From positions 1 to 31,452 of the forward strand of contig JAFWOP010000145.1 in the NCBI GenBank assembly GCA_017545365.1: DNA of 31,452 nt, in the 5' to 3' direction. Below the pieces are notes generated by a model. The model did not search any database. It was not told the origin of the DNA and saw only the letters and a program-made list of their open reading frames with translations. The number at the start of each line of letters is the position of its first letter. The stretch's first letter is position 1. The translations under genes were made by a program, and so were the position numbers. The stretch comes from Bacteroidales bacterium (GTDB taxonomy: Bacteria > Bacteroidota > Bacteroidia > Bacteroidales > P3). Shown here in pieces: positions 7,760-17,116 of the stretch.

Positions 7760-9291
7760 ACCCAACGAAGCGCATCATAGTCAACACATTAGCCCAATAT
7801 ACCAGAGCCATCCTGAATATTGGGCTTTCGCTCTATTCCACCCGCTTGGTGCTCGAAGCACTCAGCGTTGACAACTACGGCATCTACTCCCTCGTTGCCA
7901 GCGTGGTTGGAATCTTGGGCTATCTGACGAATGCGCTGGTGGTGACGACGCAACGGTATATGTCCTACTATCACGGTGTAGGAAAGATTGACAATGTCAG
8001 GAAGATTTTCGCCAACAGCCTCCTCATTCATTTTGGTGTTGCCCTCCTGATTGGAATCGTGCTTTTTGCCTTAAGAGGGCTGTTTATGAATGGCAGCACG
8101 CTCAATATTGATGCCAGCCGACTCGATGCAGCCAAGTATGTGTATGACATTACGGTGTTAATGCTGCTCGTGACCATCATCACTTCGCCGCTGAAGGCAA
8201 TGCTCATCGCCCGCGAAAACATTGTCTACATCTCAATCGTCGAACTTGCCGACGGCTTCCTGAGACTTTTCCTGGCTATCTCGCTTCTGTTCTTTGCCGG
8301 CGACCGACTGATTGCATACGCCGTTGGAATGGGGTTGATACTGGCCATCAATCTGATTGCCTACATTGCCTATGCCGGCATCAAGTATGAAGAAAGCCAC
8401 TTTCCCTTGAGACGCTCTACATTCGACATGCCAAGCATCAAAAAGCTGCTGGGATTTGCCGGATGGACCACCTACGGAATGTTCTCGACAATCTGTCAGA
8501 CACAAGGCCTCTCCATCTTGCTGAACCAATTCTTCGGCACGATTGTCAATGCTGCCTTCGGACTCGCCACACAGGTGAACGGTGCAGTGCGCTTTGTCTC
8601 CACGTCGGTCCTCAATGCCATGAACCCACAAATCATGAAGGCCGAAGGCAATGGTGACCGCGAGAAGATGTTGAAACTGGCCGGCAAGGAGAGCAAGTTC
8701 TCGGCTGCGCTGATGATGGTGCTTTCCATTCCTATCATCGTTGAGATGCCTGACATCCTGGACTTCTGGCTGCGTGGCAAAAACGTTCCGCCAAACACCT
8801 GCCTGTTCTGTCGTGCCATGATGATTGCGTTCATCATCGACCAGCTGACGCTCGGTCTTCACGCCGCCAATCAGGCTATCGGCATCATCCGCAACTACTC
8901 GCTGCTGATGTATACGCCAAAAGTGCTGATAGTTCCTATTTCGTGGGCCATGCTTGCTTGTGGCATGTCGGTCAGAAGCGTAATGTGGCTTTTTGTGGCC
9001 ATTGAGCTGGCTGTCGCTATTGCACGCATCCCGTTCTTGAAAGTCACTGCCGGCCTTCGTGTCAGAAACTACATGAAGCATGTCATCCTGCCACTGCTGC
9101 CTTTAGCCCTGACCGCCTGTCTGTCCTCGTTCATCTGCATCACGTTATTCCACTTCCCTCTGCGTTTCTTCGTGACGATTGCAGTGTCTGTCGTCTGCAG
9201 CCTTACTGCCCTTTGGACATTCACACTCAGCCATAACGAACGGCTTTACATCACACAATCCATCAAAAATCGCCTGAGACATGACCCTTGA
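7756..9291 (+). CDS. Oligosaccharide flippase (Wzx-like), copy 2
   Basis: 511 residues, with a multi-span membrane protein of the same MOP/Wzx type as the gene at 5144. The opening TKRIIVNTLAQYTRAILNIG, then YSTRLVLEALSVDNYGIYS, matches the flippase signature. The internal FAGWTTYGMF parallels the FSGWTMYGAM of copy 1, so the two are homologues, though diverged. It is coupled by ATGA to the Wzz-like gene and overlaps the polymerase gene by 11 bp. Its place directly before the polymerase suggests it is the flippase for the main repeat unit. That is inference from order only. Confidence 0.92.
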   Translation: MNPTKRIIVNTLAQYTRAILNIGLSLYSTRLVLEALSVDNYGIYSLVASVVGILGYLTNALVVTTQRYMSYYHGVGKIDNVRKIFANSLLIHFGVALLIGIVLFALRGLFMNGSTLNIDASRLDAAKYVYDITVLMLLVTIITSPLKAMLIARENIVYISIVELADGFLRLFLAISLLFFAGDRLIAYAVGMGLILAINLIAYIAYAGIKYEESHFPLRRSTFDMPSIKKLLGFAGWTTYGMFSTICQTQGLSILLNQFFGTIVNAAFGLATQVNGAVRFVSTSVLNAMNPQIMKAEGNGDREKMLKLAGKESKFSAALMMVLSIPIIVEMPDILDFWLRGKNVPPNTCLFCRAMMIAFIIDQLTLGLHAANQAIGIIRNYSLLMYTPKVLIVPISWAMLACGMSVRSVMWLFVAIELAVAIARIPFLKVTAGLRVRNYMKHVILPLLPLALTACLSSFICITLFHFPLRFFVTIAVSVVCSLTALWTFTLSHNERLYITQSIKNRLRHDP

Positions 9292-10519
9292 CCTGAGTAA
9301 AATCTATCTGATTGAGAAGAGCTCGCTGGTCAAAGGTCTCTTCTATGCAGGGGTGTTAATAGCATACATAACATCCCTCAACCCATGGTTTCTCTGGTGG
9401 TTCTTTCCATACTATCCAATCGTAAGCAGTCTTTTTTTCATAGCTGCGATGGCTTTGTCAAATACAATGACAAAGCCCGTCTTCACGCGCAACGACTTTC
9501 TTCTTCCATTGTTAGTCTACATCGTATTGGGTTTTTACCAGCGTCTTGTCAATGCCGACAATTTCAATGGCTACATTACTACTGTTTTCCATATATTCAT
9601 CTTCTTCTCCCTCTTCCGATACGACTCGAAGCTGCTATTCCGGCTATCCACCTTCCTGGCAAAGTCAATGGCATGCCTGCTGGCGGTGTCTATTCCTTTC
9701 TTCATCCTCTACATCTTAGGATTCCCACTGCCGTCTAAGGATTTACAATACCGCGACGCTTTCTACACGTTCTCTAACTACTATTTCTTCCTCATCGACG
9801 ACCGCCAGCTGTTGCTGTTTTTCCCACGTTTCCAGTCGGTCTTTCTTGAACCGGCTCACCTTGGTACGGCCTTAGCCGTGCTCCTACAAGCCCAGCGCGG
9901 CCATTGGCGCAAATGGTATAACATGGTTTTACTGGCGGGACTGCTCATTTCGTTCTCTCTTGGTGCCTACGTTTACTTGGTGATTATCATCATTCTGAAT
10001 CTATGGACGAAAGGACGACGGATATTCATCAATCTGATAATCGCTGTCATTGTTGTTGCATCCATCGTTGTTGGGTCATTTTATTATAATGACGGCGAAA
10101 ACCTTATTCACAACCTCATTGTCCTACGATTAGAGATAGATGACGGTGAAATGGTCGGAAACCAACGCACATCAGAAGGATTTGATGCTGACTTTGAGAA
10201 TTTCCTGCAATCATCCGACATCCTATTCGGTCGAGAGAAAGAAAATGTCTTCGGTGACTCTGGCTACAAGGTCTTTATCTACGACCATGGCTTTGTCGGA
10301 GCCTTCCTACTCTTCGCTTTCTACATTTCTTCTTTCTATAGGGCTCGTAACAAACGTGCCATGCTTTCAGCATTGATCATTGCCTTACTCATTTTCGGCG
10401 TTGATGCTTTTGTGCTATGGTATAACCGTTTTATTCCCCTTTTCTGTGCCGCATATTCCGATGAGGGCACACCCCACGACCTTTCCCCGACTGATCAACC
10501 TCAAACACCCAACAACTGA
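9281..10519 (+). CDS. Wzy-like polysaccharide polymerase / O-antigen ligase-type membrane protein
   Basis: 412 residues and about ten hydrophobic spans, starting with LFYAGVLIAYITSLNPWFLWWF. It has a periplasmic loop in the second half (about 275-330: hydrophilic, with DGEMVGNQRTSEGFDADFEN) between spans. This is the general shape of Wzy polymerases, which join oligosaccharide units on the periplasmic face. Primary sequence is poorly conserved in this group, so the call rests on topology, length and position between flippase and glycosyltransferase genes. It overlaps flippase 2 by 11 bp and shares one base with the next gene (TGATG). Base composition drops to a more AT-rich style than in the exporter and Wzz genes, as is common in the variable core of such loci. 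Confidence 0.8.
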   Translation: MTLDLSKIYLIEKSSLVKGLFYAGVLIAYITSLNPWFLWWFFPYYPIVSSLFFIAAMALSNTMTKPVFTRNDFLLPLLVYIVLGFYQRLVNADNFNGYITTVFHIFIFFSLFRYDSKLLFRLSTFLAKSMACLLAVSIPFFILYILGFPLPSKDLQYRDAFYTFSNYYFFLIDDRQLLLFFPRFQSVFLEPAHLGTALAVLLQAQRGHWRKWYNMVLLAGLLISFSLGAYVYLVIIIILNLWTKGRRIFINLIIAVIVVASIVVGSFYYNDGENLIHNLIVLRLEIDDGEMVGNQRTSEGFDADFENFLQSSDILFGREKENVFGDSGYKVFIYDHGFVGAFLLFAFYISSFYRARNKRAMLSALIIALLIFGVDAFVLWYNRFIPLFCAAYSDEGTPHDLSPTDQPQTPNN

Positions 10520-11694
10520 TGAACTTACTATTCGACTTCATACCGTTCCAAGATGCCGGTGGCATAGGTGGCGCCGCAGGCTTTACGAAAGCAGTCCTTG
10601 ACGAAATCGTCCGTCGCAAAAACGACAAGGTGCAACTATTTGCCATTTACGACGGTAGCGTGCCTGTCGGACGACTCTACGACTATCGGATCTTAGCGGA
10701 GCAATACCACATAACCTTGCTAAACATATCGCAGAAGCCAATATCAGAGATGATTGCAGAGCATCACATCGATGTCGTCTTCATCAGTGTCGGTCAGTTC
10801 TATGGCCGCTACAATCTGACTGGCATCACCTGCAAAACAATCATGTTCATTCATGATATTTTCGACATTGAAGCTGCTGACAACCGCATAGAACTTGCCA
10901 TCCATGACGCGAACATTGAAAGCAACTGGCAATGGACAAAACGATTGGTAAACGTCTTGTCTGGCCGATGGAACAGGCAACGCACCAAGAACTATCGGAA
11001 CATCATGTCGCTTTATGCTGCTCAGAACACCATACCTTATACTGTTTCAGAATACACAGCAGCGGCCTTACGATACTATTTCCCTGAAATCAACAGCATT
11101 CGAGTCTGCTATTCGCCTGCACGCAAAGTTACCATGGAAGAACACATACACGACACGAAACTACGGCAACTCATAGAGCAGGGCAGCCCCTACCTGCTAT
11201 TACTGGCAGCTAACCGCCGATTTAAGAATGCCCACGTGCTGACAAAAGTTTTCAAGCGTCTGCAAAGCGAATACCCTGAACTGCATCTACTCACGCTGAA
11301 ATACGGGAAAAGCATTGGCTCGCATCACATAGACATACCGTTACTTTCTGAGTCTGACCTGCAATATGCCTACATTCACGCCAAGGCATTGGTCTTTGCG
11401 TCCTTCTTTGAAGGATTCGGGTATCCTCCCATTGAAGCCCTAAGATATGGCACACAGGTAGTGGCATCCAACACGACAAGCATTCCCGAAATTCTTGGCA
11501 ATGCAGGTATCTACTTTTCTCCATTCTATCCTGCCGGCTTATATCAAGCACTGAAGAAAGTACTTTCCACAGATTGTACTTGCAGCACGGCTATGCAAGA
11601 ACGCTATACTGCCGTCAGCCAACGCCAGGAAGAAGACCTGCGTAAGCTCGTCAATGAACTTTTAACTTACAACGGTTGTCTGTATATACAATAA
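10519..11694 (+). CDS. Glycosyltransferase, GT4 / family 1, GT-B fold
   Basis: 391 residues. The C-terminal half carries the GT4 hallmark EGFGYPPIEALRYGTQVVAS (EX7E with both glutamates), then SIPEILGNAGIYFSP. The middle LLLLAANRRFKNAHVL is the usual donor-domain entry. The N-terminal half (IPFQDAGGIGGAAGFTKAV) resembles the acceptor domain with a glycine-rich loop. The enzyme should transfer a nucleotide-sugar residue onto the growing lipid-linked unit at the cytoplasmic side of the inner membrane; donor and acceptor cannot be read from sequence. The start overlaps the polymerase stop by one base. A 54-bp gap with a hairpin follows. Confidence 0.92.
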   Translation: MNLLFDFIPFQDAGGIGGAAGFTKAVLDEIVRRKNDKVQLFAIYDGSVPVGRLYDYRILAEQYHITLLNISQKPISEMIAEHHIDVVFISVGQFYGRYNLTGITCKTIMFIHDIFDIEAADNRIELAIHDANIESNWQWTKRLVNVLSGRWNRQRTKNYRNIMSLYAAQNTIPYTVSEYTAAALRYYFPEINSIRVCYSPARKVTMEEHIHDTKLRQLIEQGSPYLLLLAANRRFKNAHVLTKVFKRLQSEYPELHLLTLKYGKSIGSHHIDIPLLSESDLQYAYIHAKALVFASFFEGFGYPPIEALRYGTQVVASNTTSIPEILGNAGIYFSPFYPAGLYQALKKVLSTDCTCSTAMQERYTAVSQRQEEDLRKLVNELLTYNGCLYIQ

Positions 11695-11703
11695 ACCATG
11701 AAC

Positions 11704-11733
11704 CTTTCACGTTATCAGAATGAATAACGAAAG
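11704..11733 (+). other. Intra-operon hairpin
   Basis: CGTTAT (11710-11715) pairs with ATAACG (11724-11729), extended by CTTTC/GAAAG arms with one bulge. No T-run follows directly. In an operon where most genes overlap, this gap between the GT4 and WbsX genes may mark mRNA processing or partial attenuation. Confidence 0.35.
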
Positions 11734-11748
11734 ATTCATGAATGTTTT

Positions 11749-12891
11749 ATGAAAGCAAGAATCATAGCATATTACCTGCCTCAATTTCACCCAATTCCCG
11801 AGAATGACGATGCATGGGGAAAAGGGTTCACCGAATGGACGAATGTGGCTCAAGCCCGTCCGTTATTCCGCGGTCACTACCAGCCACGCATCCCTGCCGA
11901 CTTAGGATTCTACGACCTGCGCTTGCCCGAAACACGCGAGCAGCAGGCACAAATGGCACGCGAAGCCGGCATCGAGGGGTTCTGCTATTATCACTACTGG
12001 ATGGGAGGCGGCAAGCAACTGCTGCAACGACCGTTCGAGGAAGTGCTGCAAAGTGGAAAACCAGACTTTCCTTTCTGTCTGGCGTGGGCCAACCATGAGT
12101 GGACTACCCGCACATGGCAAAACGGAGGCAAGGTAAAAATGATTGCACCGATGCTCTATCCCGGCGACGATGACTACACAGCACATTTCAACTACGTGTT
12201 GCCCGCCCTGCGCGACAAACGCTATATCACCGTTGATGGTAACCCCATCTTCTCCATCTACGATCCCTATCGCTTTGCCGACGTGGCTCACTTCATTGAG
12301 CTATGGCGCGAACTGGCCGACAAGGCTGGCCTGCCCGGCATTCATTTCAGTGCCATGATAAGTAGCACTACCACCGTCAAACGAACTGTCGACGGCAGCC
12401 GACAGCGTGTTATTCCGAACCTTGAGAGCAGTGCTGAGGTCTACAACGACATTCTTACGTTGGGTTTCGACAGCATCACGTCCTACGGAAAGTCGCGGGC
12501 CGAAATGATTTACATGGGCAAATATCGCCGTAACATCAGCAAACTATTGCATAAATATCTGCCCTTGCCAACACTGAAGTATAACTATCCGAAAGTAGTG
12601 CCACACTTCTTTGCACCCGAGGACAAGTGGGAGAACGTATTCCCCACCATCCTTCCGCAATGGGACCGCACGCCACGCGCTGGCAACAACGAGGGAATCT
12701 ATGTCAATGCCACACCAGAGAACTTCCTAAAGCACATTGAAGATGCCCTGCAAGTGATTAAAGAAAAACAACCAGAACACCAGCTGTTGTTTCTGAAATC
12801 ATGGAATGAATGGGGTGAAGGTAATTATGTTGAGCCTGATCAGAAATACGGTCATGGCTATTTAAATGCACTTCAAAAAGCTTTATTATGA
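11749..12891 (+). CDS. WbsX / GH99-like domain protein (putative glycosyltransferase)
   Basis: 380 residues filling the whole family length. Characteristic blocks are [73 protein letters not shown] and, near the end, [14 protein letters not shown] followed by YGHGYL. These define the WbsX family (Pfam Glyco_tran_WbsX), related to GH99 hydrolases and often found in polysaccharide loci, where members are annotated as glycosyltransferases. The exact reaction is not established. No signal peptide is seen, so it is cytoplasmic, consistent with a biosynthetic rather than degradative role. It is coupled to wecB by ATGA at 12888-12891. Confidence 0.92.
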   Translation: MKARIIAYYLPQFHPIPENDDAWGKGFTEWTNVAQARPLFRGHYQPRIPADLGFYDLRLPETREQQAQMAREAGIEGFCYYHYWMGGGKQLLQRPFEEVLQSGKPDFPFCLAWANHEWTTRTWQNGGKVKMIAPMLYPGDDDYTAHFNYVLPALRDKRYITVDGNPIFSIYDPYRFADVAHFIELWRELADKAGLPGIHFSAMISSTTTVKRTVDGSRQRVIPNLESSAEVYNDILTLGFDSITSYGKSRAEMIYMGKYRRNISKLLHKYLPLPTLKYNYPKVVPHFFAPEDKWENVFPTILPQWDRTPRAGNNEGIYVNATPENFLKHIEDALQVIKEKQPEHQLLFLKSWNEWGEGNYVEPDQKYGHGYLNALQKALL

Positions 12892-14090
12892 AAAGAAAAG
12901 TAATGCTTGTTTTCGGCACACGACCCGAAGCTATCAAGATGGCTCCACTCGTGCTGGAACTTAAAAAATACAATACGTTCGAGACATGTGTCTGCGTGAC
13001 AGGCCAACATCGCGAGATGCTTGACCAAGTGCTTCAGATATTCAGCATCACCCCTGATTACGATTTGAATATTATGAAGCCAGGACAAGATCTCTACGAC
13101 GTGACTAGCCGTGTGCTCCTGGGCATGCGCGACGTGCTCAGAGAGGTCAAACCCGACGTGGTGCTCGTGCATGGCGACACGACAACGTCGACGGCAGCCG
13201 CACTGGCAGCTTTCTATCAACAGATTCCAGTAGGCCACGTGGAGGCAGGTCTGCGCACCCACAACATCTACAGTCCGTGGCCGGAAGAAATGAATCGACA
13301 GCTTACAGGTCGCATTGCCTCCTACAACTTCTCGCCCACAGAACTAAGCCGCAGCAATTTGCTCAACGAGGGCATCGATGCCGAGAAGATCACTGTCACT
13401 GGCAACACGGTGATTGATGCTCTTCATCTTGTCGTCGACAAGATTTCCTCTGACACATCGCTTCGCCAGGAACTTGCTGAAGTGCTGAGACAGAGCGGCT
13501 ACGACATTAACCGTCTCAACGACACGCAACGACGACTCGTCCTCATCACCGGACATCGACGTGAGAACTTTGGTGAGGGTTTCTTGCATATCTGCACAGC
13601 TATCAAAGATCTCTCCATGAAGTATCCGAATGTAGACTTTGTATACCCCATGCATCTCAATCCCAATGTGCGCCGACCTATTGCCAAGATCTTTGAAGGA
13701 AACGAGCAACTTACCATAAACAGTCAATCTGTCAACGAGAAATTTCCTAACATGTTCTTCGCAGAGCCTCTTGAGTATCTAAGTTTTGTTTATCTCATGG
13801 AGAAAGCCTATATAGTCCTTACCGACAGTGGCGGCATTCAGGAAGAGGCCCCAGGATTGGGGAAGCCCGTTCTCGTGATGCGCGACACCACTGAACGTCC
13901 AGAGGCTGTTGCTGCCGGCACCGTGAAACTTGTTGGCACTGATTACGACGCCATCGTAAGCAATGTGTCGGAACTGCTCGACTCGTTGCACACCTACGAG
14001 CAAATGAGCAAAGCCGTGAATCCCTATGGCGACGGCAAGGCTTGCCAACGCATCATCAACGTTCTTAAATCCAAACATACATGCGAATAG
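12888..14090 (+). CDS. wecB: UDP-N-acetylglucosamine 2-epimerase (non-hydrolysing)
   Basis: 400 residues. The enzyme interconverts UDP-GlcNAc and UDP-ManNAc in the cytoplasm, providing a ManNAc-type donor for the polymer. Visible signatures are [13 protein letters not shown] (9-21), VHGDTTTS (94-101), GHVEAGLRT (116-124), [16 protein letters not shown] (221-229) and [20 protein letters not shown] (312-331), with [10 protein letters not shown] after it. All catalytic regions are present. A stretch around 271-288 ([18 protein letters not shown]) appears slightly longer than in typical homologues. No wecC dehydrogenase is in the window, so ManNAc itself may be used, or ManNAcA is made from genes elsewhere. 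It overlaps the next gene by 10 bp. Confidence 0.95.
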   Translation: MKRKVMLVFGTRPEAIKMAPLVLELKKYNTFETCVCVTGQHREMLDQVLQIFSITPDYDLNIMKPGQDLYDVTSRVLLGMRDVLREVKPDVVLVHGDTTTSTAAALAAFYQQIPVGHVEAGLRTHNIYSPWPEEMNRQLTGRIASYNFSPTELSRSNLLNEGIDAEKITVTGNTVIDALHLVVDKISSDTSLRQELAEVLRQSGYDINRLNDTQRRLVLITGHRRENFGEGFLHICTAIKDLSMKYPNVDFVYPMHLNPNVRRPIAKIFEGNEQLTINSQSVNEKFPNMFFAEPLEYLSFVYLMEKAYIVLTDSGGIQEEAPGLGKPVLVMRDTTERPEAVAAGTVKLVGTDYDAIVSNVSELLDSLHTYEQMSKAVNPYGDGKACQRIINVLKSKHTCE

Positions 14091-15157
14091 GACTACTTTT
14101 ACCCCTGAATCCTTCATATGCCCCCTATCTAAGCATCTACACCAACATCCTCGACAAAATAGAGGGGGTGGAATACGACATCATCTACCCTGACAAGAAA
14201 GGTCTCAGAGAACCGGCCAAACACCGTTTCGACGTGAGAACAGAAGATCGGGTGAGCAATCTTAATAAGGTTGTCTATTACCTGCGCTACTCACACTTTC
14301 TGGTACGTGTTCTCAAACAGGAGAAATACGACAAGCTGATCGTTTTCGGCCAGCAAGTGGCGGTGTTCATTTATCGATACCTGTCACGACATTACCGCGG
14401 ACGTTTCATCATGGACTATCGCGACCTTGGCCTCGACCAGAAATTCAAGGGATTTTTCCGACAGATTCTTGACTCGTGTGCACATATTATCATATCATCA
14501 CCAGGGTTCAAAAAGTATCTGCCAGAACGTAGCGACTACATTCTCAGCCACAATTTCGACATCAACATCCTGCGAAAAGCTATCGCCGATGTACGGACAG
14601 AACCATATAACCTCACGTTCAAAGACGGAAAAATGGATGTCCTAACTATTGGGAGCATTCGCGACTACGTGCAAAATTCTGCTGTCATACAAGCTCTGGC
14701 CAACGACGACCGCTTCCACATCACATTTACTGGCCGTGGCTATGCAGCCGCCGACCTCCAGCATTTCGCCGAGGACCACCATGTAAGAAACATTGTCTTT
14801 ACAGGTTACTATGAGAAAAGCACTGAACCTGACATCATCAGCCAGACTACATTTCTCAATATCTTCTACCCAAGACGTCCCACACATGAGACAGCCATCT
14901 CGAACCGTTTCTACAACTCTCTCATTTTCCGCAAACCCATGATTACGACCATCGGCACCATACAAGGTGACTACGCGCAACATTATGGTCTCGGATTGGC
15001 CATCGCCGATACGGAAGATCTTGCCACAAAGCTCGACAACTACTTCCGCAATTTCGACTCAATAGAATTCGAACGGCAACGACAGGTTCTACTCAACGAG
15101 TTCAAGAACGACTACGATCTATTTGAGAAAACCGTAACTGCTTTTGCGTCATGTTAA
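14081..15157 (+). CDS. Putative glycosyltransferase, GT-B type
   Basis: 358 residues, no signal peptide or membrane segment. The N-terminal half has a Rossmann-like opening ([20 protein letters not shown]) and [20 protein letters not shown], then [20 protein letters not shown]. The second half has [31 protein letters not shown] and [19 protein letters not shown], like the donor-binding domain of GT4-type enzymes. [19 protein letters not shown] block stands where the EX7E region normally lies. I see no clean EX7E motif, so the family is less certain than for the gene at 10519. Position between wecB and capA, with overlaps on both sides (10 and 7 bp), supports a role in building the repeat unit. 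Confidence 0.75.
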   Translation: MRIGLLLPLNPSYAPYLSIYTNILDKIEGVEYDIIYPDKKGLREPAKHRFDVRTEDRVSNLNKVVYYLRYSHFLVRVLKQEKYDKLIVFGQQVAVFIYRYLSRHYRGRFIMDYRDLGLDQKFKGFFRQILDSCAHIIISSPGFKKYLPERSDYILSHNFDINILRKAIADVRTEPYNLTFKDGKMDVLTIGSIRDYVQNSAVIQALANDDRFHITFTGRGYAAADLQHFAEDHHVRNIVFTGYYEKSTEPDIISQTTFLNIFYPRRPTHETAISNRFYNSLIFRKPMITTIGTIQGDYAQHYGLGLAIADTEDLATKLDNYFRNFDSIEFERQRQVLLNEFKNDYDLFEKTVTAFASC

Positions 15158-16164
15158 GAATCACTGGCGACATCAACTTCTCCGACGGATATTTCGACAC
15201 AGGGATAGGAACCGGCAGCCGCATCAGGATGGGAATGAATCCATTCCGCCACCTGAAACGCGATTCCGACGATTACTGGATTGGCAACTTCGAATGTGTT
15301 TGCGCTGACACTTCCGATCAACAAGGGCTGAAGGCACGACAGTTTCTGATTACTCCAGAAGCACTTCAGCATGTTAGCCATCTGAACTGCTATGGTGTAG
15401 CCAACAACCACGTCAGCCAGCACGGACCTGAAGCTTTCCGCAGACTTATTGACTACCTCGGGTCAAAAGGTGTAGCCTATGCTGGGACCCGCGAAAAGCG
15501 TACACATGTGCTGCAGCATCAGGGAAAGCAAGTTTCGCTGACAGCGTTTAGCTTGCGTCCAGACAACTTCACCGATGCACCAGCCTACTGGCATCTGCCC
15601 GAACTGAGTGATGTTCAGAGCGAACTCTCCCGTCATGCCGACAGCGATTACCGCATTGTCTTTGTGCATTGGGGAAATGAATTCATCAATTATCCTTACA
15701 TTGACCAAAAACATGTCGCCCACTTCCTCATTGACAGCGGGGCCGATCTAGTCGTAGGCATGCATCCCCACGTCATGCAAGGCAGCGAGCAGTACAAAAA
15801 CGGATGGATATTCTACTCGTTGGGTAACTTTGTTTTCAATATGCCTTGGGAGCCTGCACAATACGGACTTATAGTCAACGTCGATCTCAGCAAGACACAA
15901 CCTGCTATCAGCTTCAACTATGTACGCATCGGAGAAGACGCCTGCCCAGTCATCACCAACGACGTACCTGCCGACTACAGCATGTCTCGGCTGAACAAAC
16001 TGCTCGGCATTCAGGAGGAAAATGAGAAATACTATGCTCACGTAAGGAAATGCTGCAAGAACTACCGTCGGGTGAATCGCCGGAAGATTCTCAGCAATTT
16101 CATGCAGATGAAGCCACACGACTCATGGGGCATCATCATGGAGTTCGTCAGGAAAAGAATTTAA
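15151..16164 (+). CDS. CapA-family metallophosphatase-like protein
   Basis: 337 residues. CapA/PgsA (PGA_cap) motifs appear in order: GDINFSD (6-12), GNFECV (45-50), GVANNHVSQHG (82-92), VHWGNEF (172-178), VVGMHPHVMQG (201-211) and YSLGNFVFN (222-230). These give the metal ligands of the calcineurin-like fold (D7, N46, N86/H87, H173, H205/H207). Family members act in poly-gamma-glutamate and exopolysaccharide systems; the precise reaction here is unknown. Most CapA proteins have an N-terminal membrane anchor, but this one starts directly in the first motif, so it may be cytosolic. It is the last gene of the operon, overlaps its upstream neighbour by 7 bp, and its stop overlaps that of the opposing GH16 gene by 3 bases (16162-16164 against 16161-16163 share 16162-16163). 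Confidence 0.88.
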   Translation: MLRITGDINFSDGYFDTGIGTGSRIRMGMNPFRHLKRDSDDYWIGNFECVCADTSDQQGLKARQFLITPEALQHVSHLNCYGVANNHVSQHGPEAFRRLIDYLGSKGVAYAGTREKRTHVLQHQGKQVSLTAFSLRPDNFTDAPAYWHLPELSDVQSELSRHADSDYRIVFVHWGNEFINYPYIDQKHVAHFLIDSGADLVVGMHPHVMQGSEQYKNGWIFYSLGNFVFNMPWEPAQYGLIVNVDLSKTQPAISFNYVRIGEDACPVITNDVPADYSMSRLNKLLGIQEENEKYYAHVRKCCKNYRRVNRRKILSNFMQMKPHDSWGIIMEFVRKRI

Positions 16165-16967
16165 TTGCGCTGATACACGCGTATCCAGTCGAACTGCGTC
16201 TCGTAGGTCTTCCGCACATGAGGCGCGAAATAGCCATACACACCATTGCCCACACTTTGGTTCAGCAGCAAATATAGCGGCTGATCAAACGACCATTGTC
16301 CCTGCTTAAGTAAATTCTTGTTGCCCGACTTCCTGTAAACGGCAACAGTAACTCCGTCAATAGTCCATATCACCTCTGTTTCTGACCACTCCACACCATA
16401 CACATGCCATTGCGTGATATCCAGATCTTGGCGGAAAGAATTCTTCTCGCCATGTTTTGCCTTTGTAAAAGTCAGCTGCGAATGGATATTTTGGTGGGCC
16501 TGCCGTCGGTCGCCAAACATTTCGACAATGTCAATTTCTGCATACGGGTCGCCTGGTTTCTTCGCTTTGCGTCCCATCCACGCCGCAGGGAAATTGCCCT
16601 GCCGCAGGTTGGTCTTCATGCGCACCTCCACACGGCCATATTGGAACTCAAACTTATCCTTCGTGTAGATGGCGCCAGTGAACATGCGAGCCGTGTCGGT
16701 TTTTTCTGTCTTGTTTGGTATGGCTCGGCACACCAAAGCACCGTTCTTTATATAGATGGTCTTCGGCGTATTCTTAATCCAGCGGCTCCAGATAGAGGTT
16801 CCTCGTGGCGGCTGACTCCACTTTGTTGCGTCGGGCTGCGAACCATTCGGACCATTAAACTCATCGCTGAACACCAGCTGCCACTGCGGCTGCTGGGCTT
16901 TCAGCTGTGTGCTGTCGGCAGTCATCACAAACAGCATCGCTATGAGAAACATTCCATTTTTCATCAT
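16161..16967 (-). CDS. Secreted glycoside hydrolase family 16
   Basis: 268 residues. A signal peptide (MMKNGMFLIAMLFVMTADST, likely cleaved near Ala24-Gln25) sends it to the periplasm or surface. The GH16 opening WQLVFSDEFNGPNGSQPDAT is followed by the substrate-cleft stretch FQYGRVEVRMKTN and the catalytic motif EIDIVE (E144 nucleophile, D146, E149 acid/base; the ExDxxE form seen in laminarinases and agarases). QWHVYGVEWSETEVIWTIDG and the closing WIRVYQ are also typical. It is an endo-acting beta-glucan or galactan hydrolase by family. In this setting it could trim or release the operon's own polymer, or simply digest dietary glycans. It lies 119 bp downstream of the ATP-grasp gene on the same strand, probably cotranscribed. 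Confidence 0.93.
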   Translation of the reverse strand: MMKNGMFLIAMLFVMTADSTQLKAQQPQWQLVFSDEFNGPNGSQPDATKWSQPPRGTSIWSRWIKNTPKTIYIKNGALVCRAIPNKTEKTDTARMFTGAIYTKDKFEFQYGRVEVRMKTNLRQGNFPAAWMGRKAKKPGDPYAEIDIVEMFGDRRQAHQNIHSQLTFTKAKHGEKNSFRQDLDITQWHVYGVEWSETEVIWTIDGVTVAVYRKSGNKNLLKQGQWSFDQPLYLLLNQSVGNGVYGYFAPHVRKTYETQFDWIRVYQRN

Positions 16968-17116
16968 TACAAGATTAAGAATTGGACTTTGAACCTTGAA
17001 CGCTGCGCAGCAGCATTTGCGCTCGCCTATGCCGCTTTCGTAGCGAAGCGGAGAAAGAACTCTAAACTCTCAACTGACTCTAAACACTAAACTCTCCACT
17101 CTAAACTCTCAACTAC
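16968..17116. repeat. Composite repeat: TTGAAC stem, hairpin, GGAGAAAG, heptamer array
   Basis: From left: CTTTGAAC (16987-16994), palindrome GCTGCGCAGC (17002-17011), the hairpin arms CCGCTT/AAGCGG (about 17032-17051), GGAGAAAG, then AACTCTA-type heptamers (17058-17116). On the minus strand the heptamers read GTTGAGA/GTTTAGA and run into the end of the ATP-grasp gene, supplying its last codons and stop. The same composite occurs at 23649-23712. Confidence 0.75.

Noticed and set aside
5990..7765. 591-codon open frame on the minus strand
   Set aside because: It lies antisense to flippase 1 and the Wzz-like gene, which have clear family motifs; its translation is His/Gln/Val-rich shadow sequence with no recognisable domain.
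13698..13751. Repeat-derived insertion in wecB (about residues 271-288)
   Set aside because: The stretch seems a little longer than usual, but no tandem or palindromic unit could be defined, so ordinary variation is more likely.
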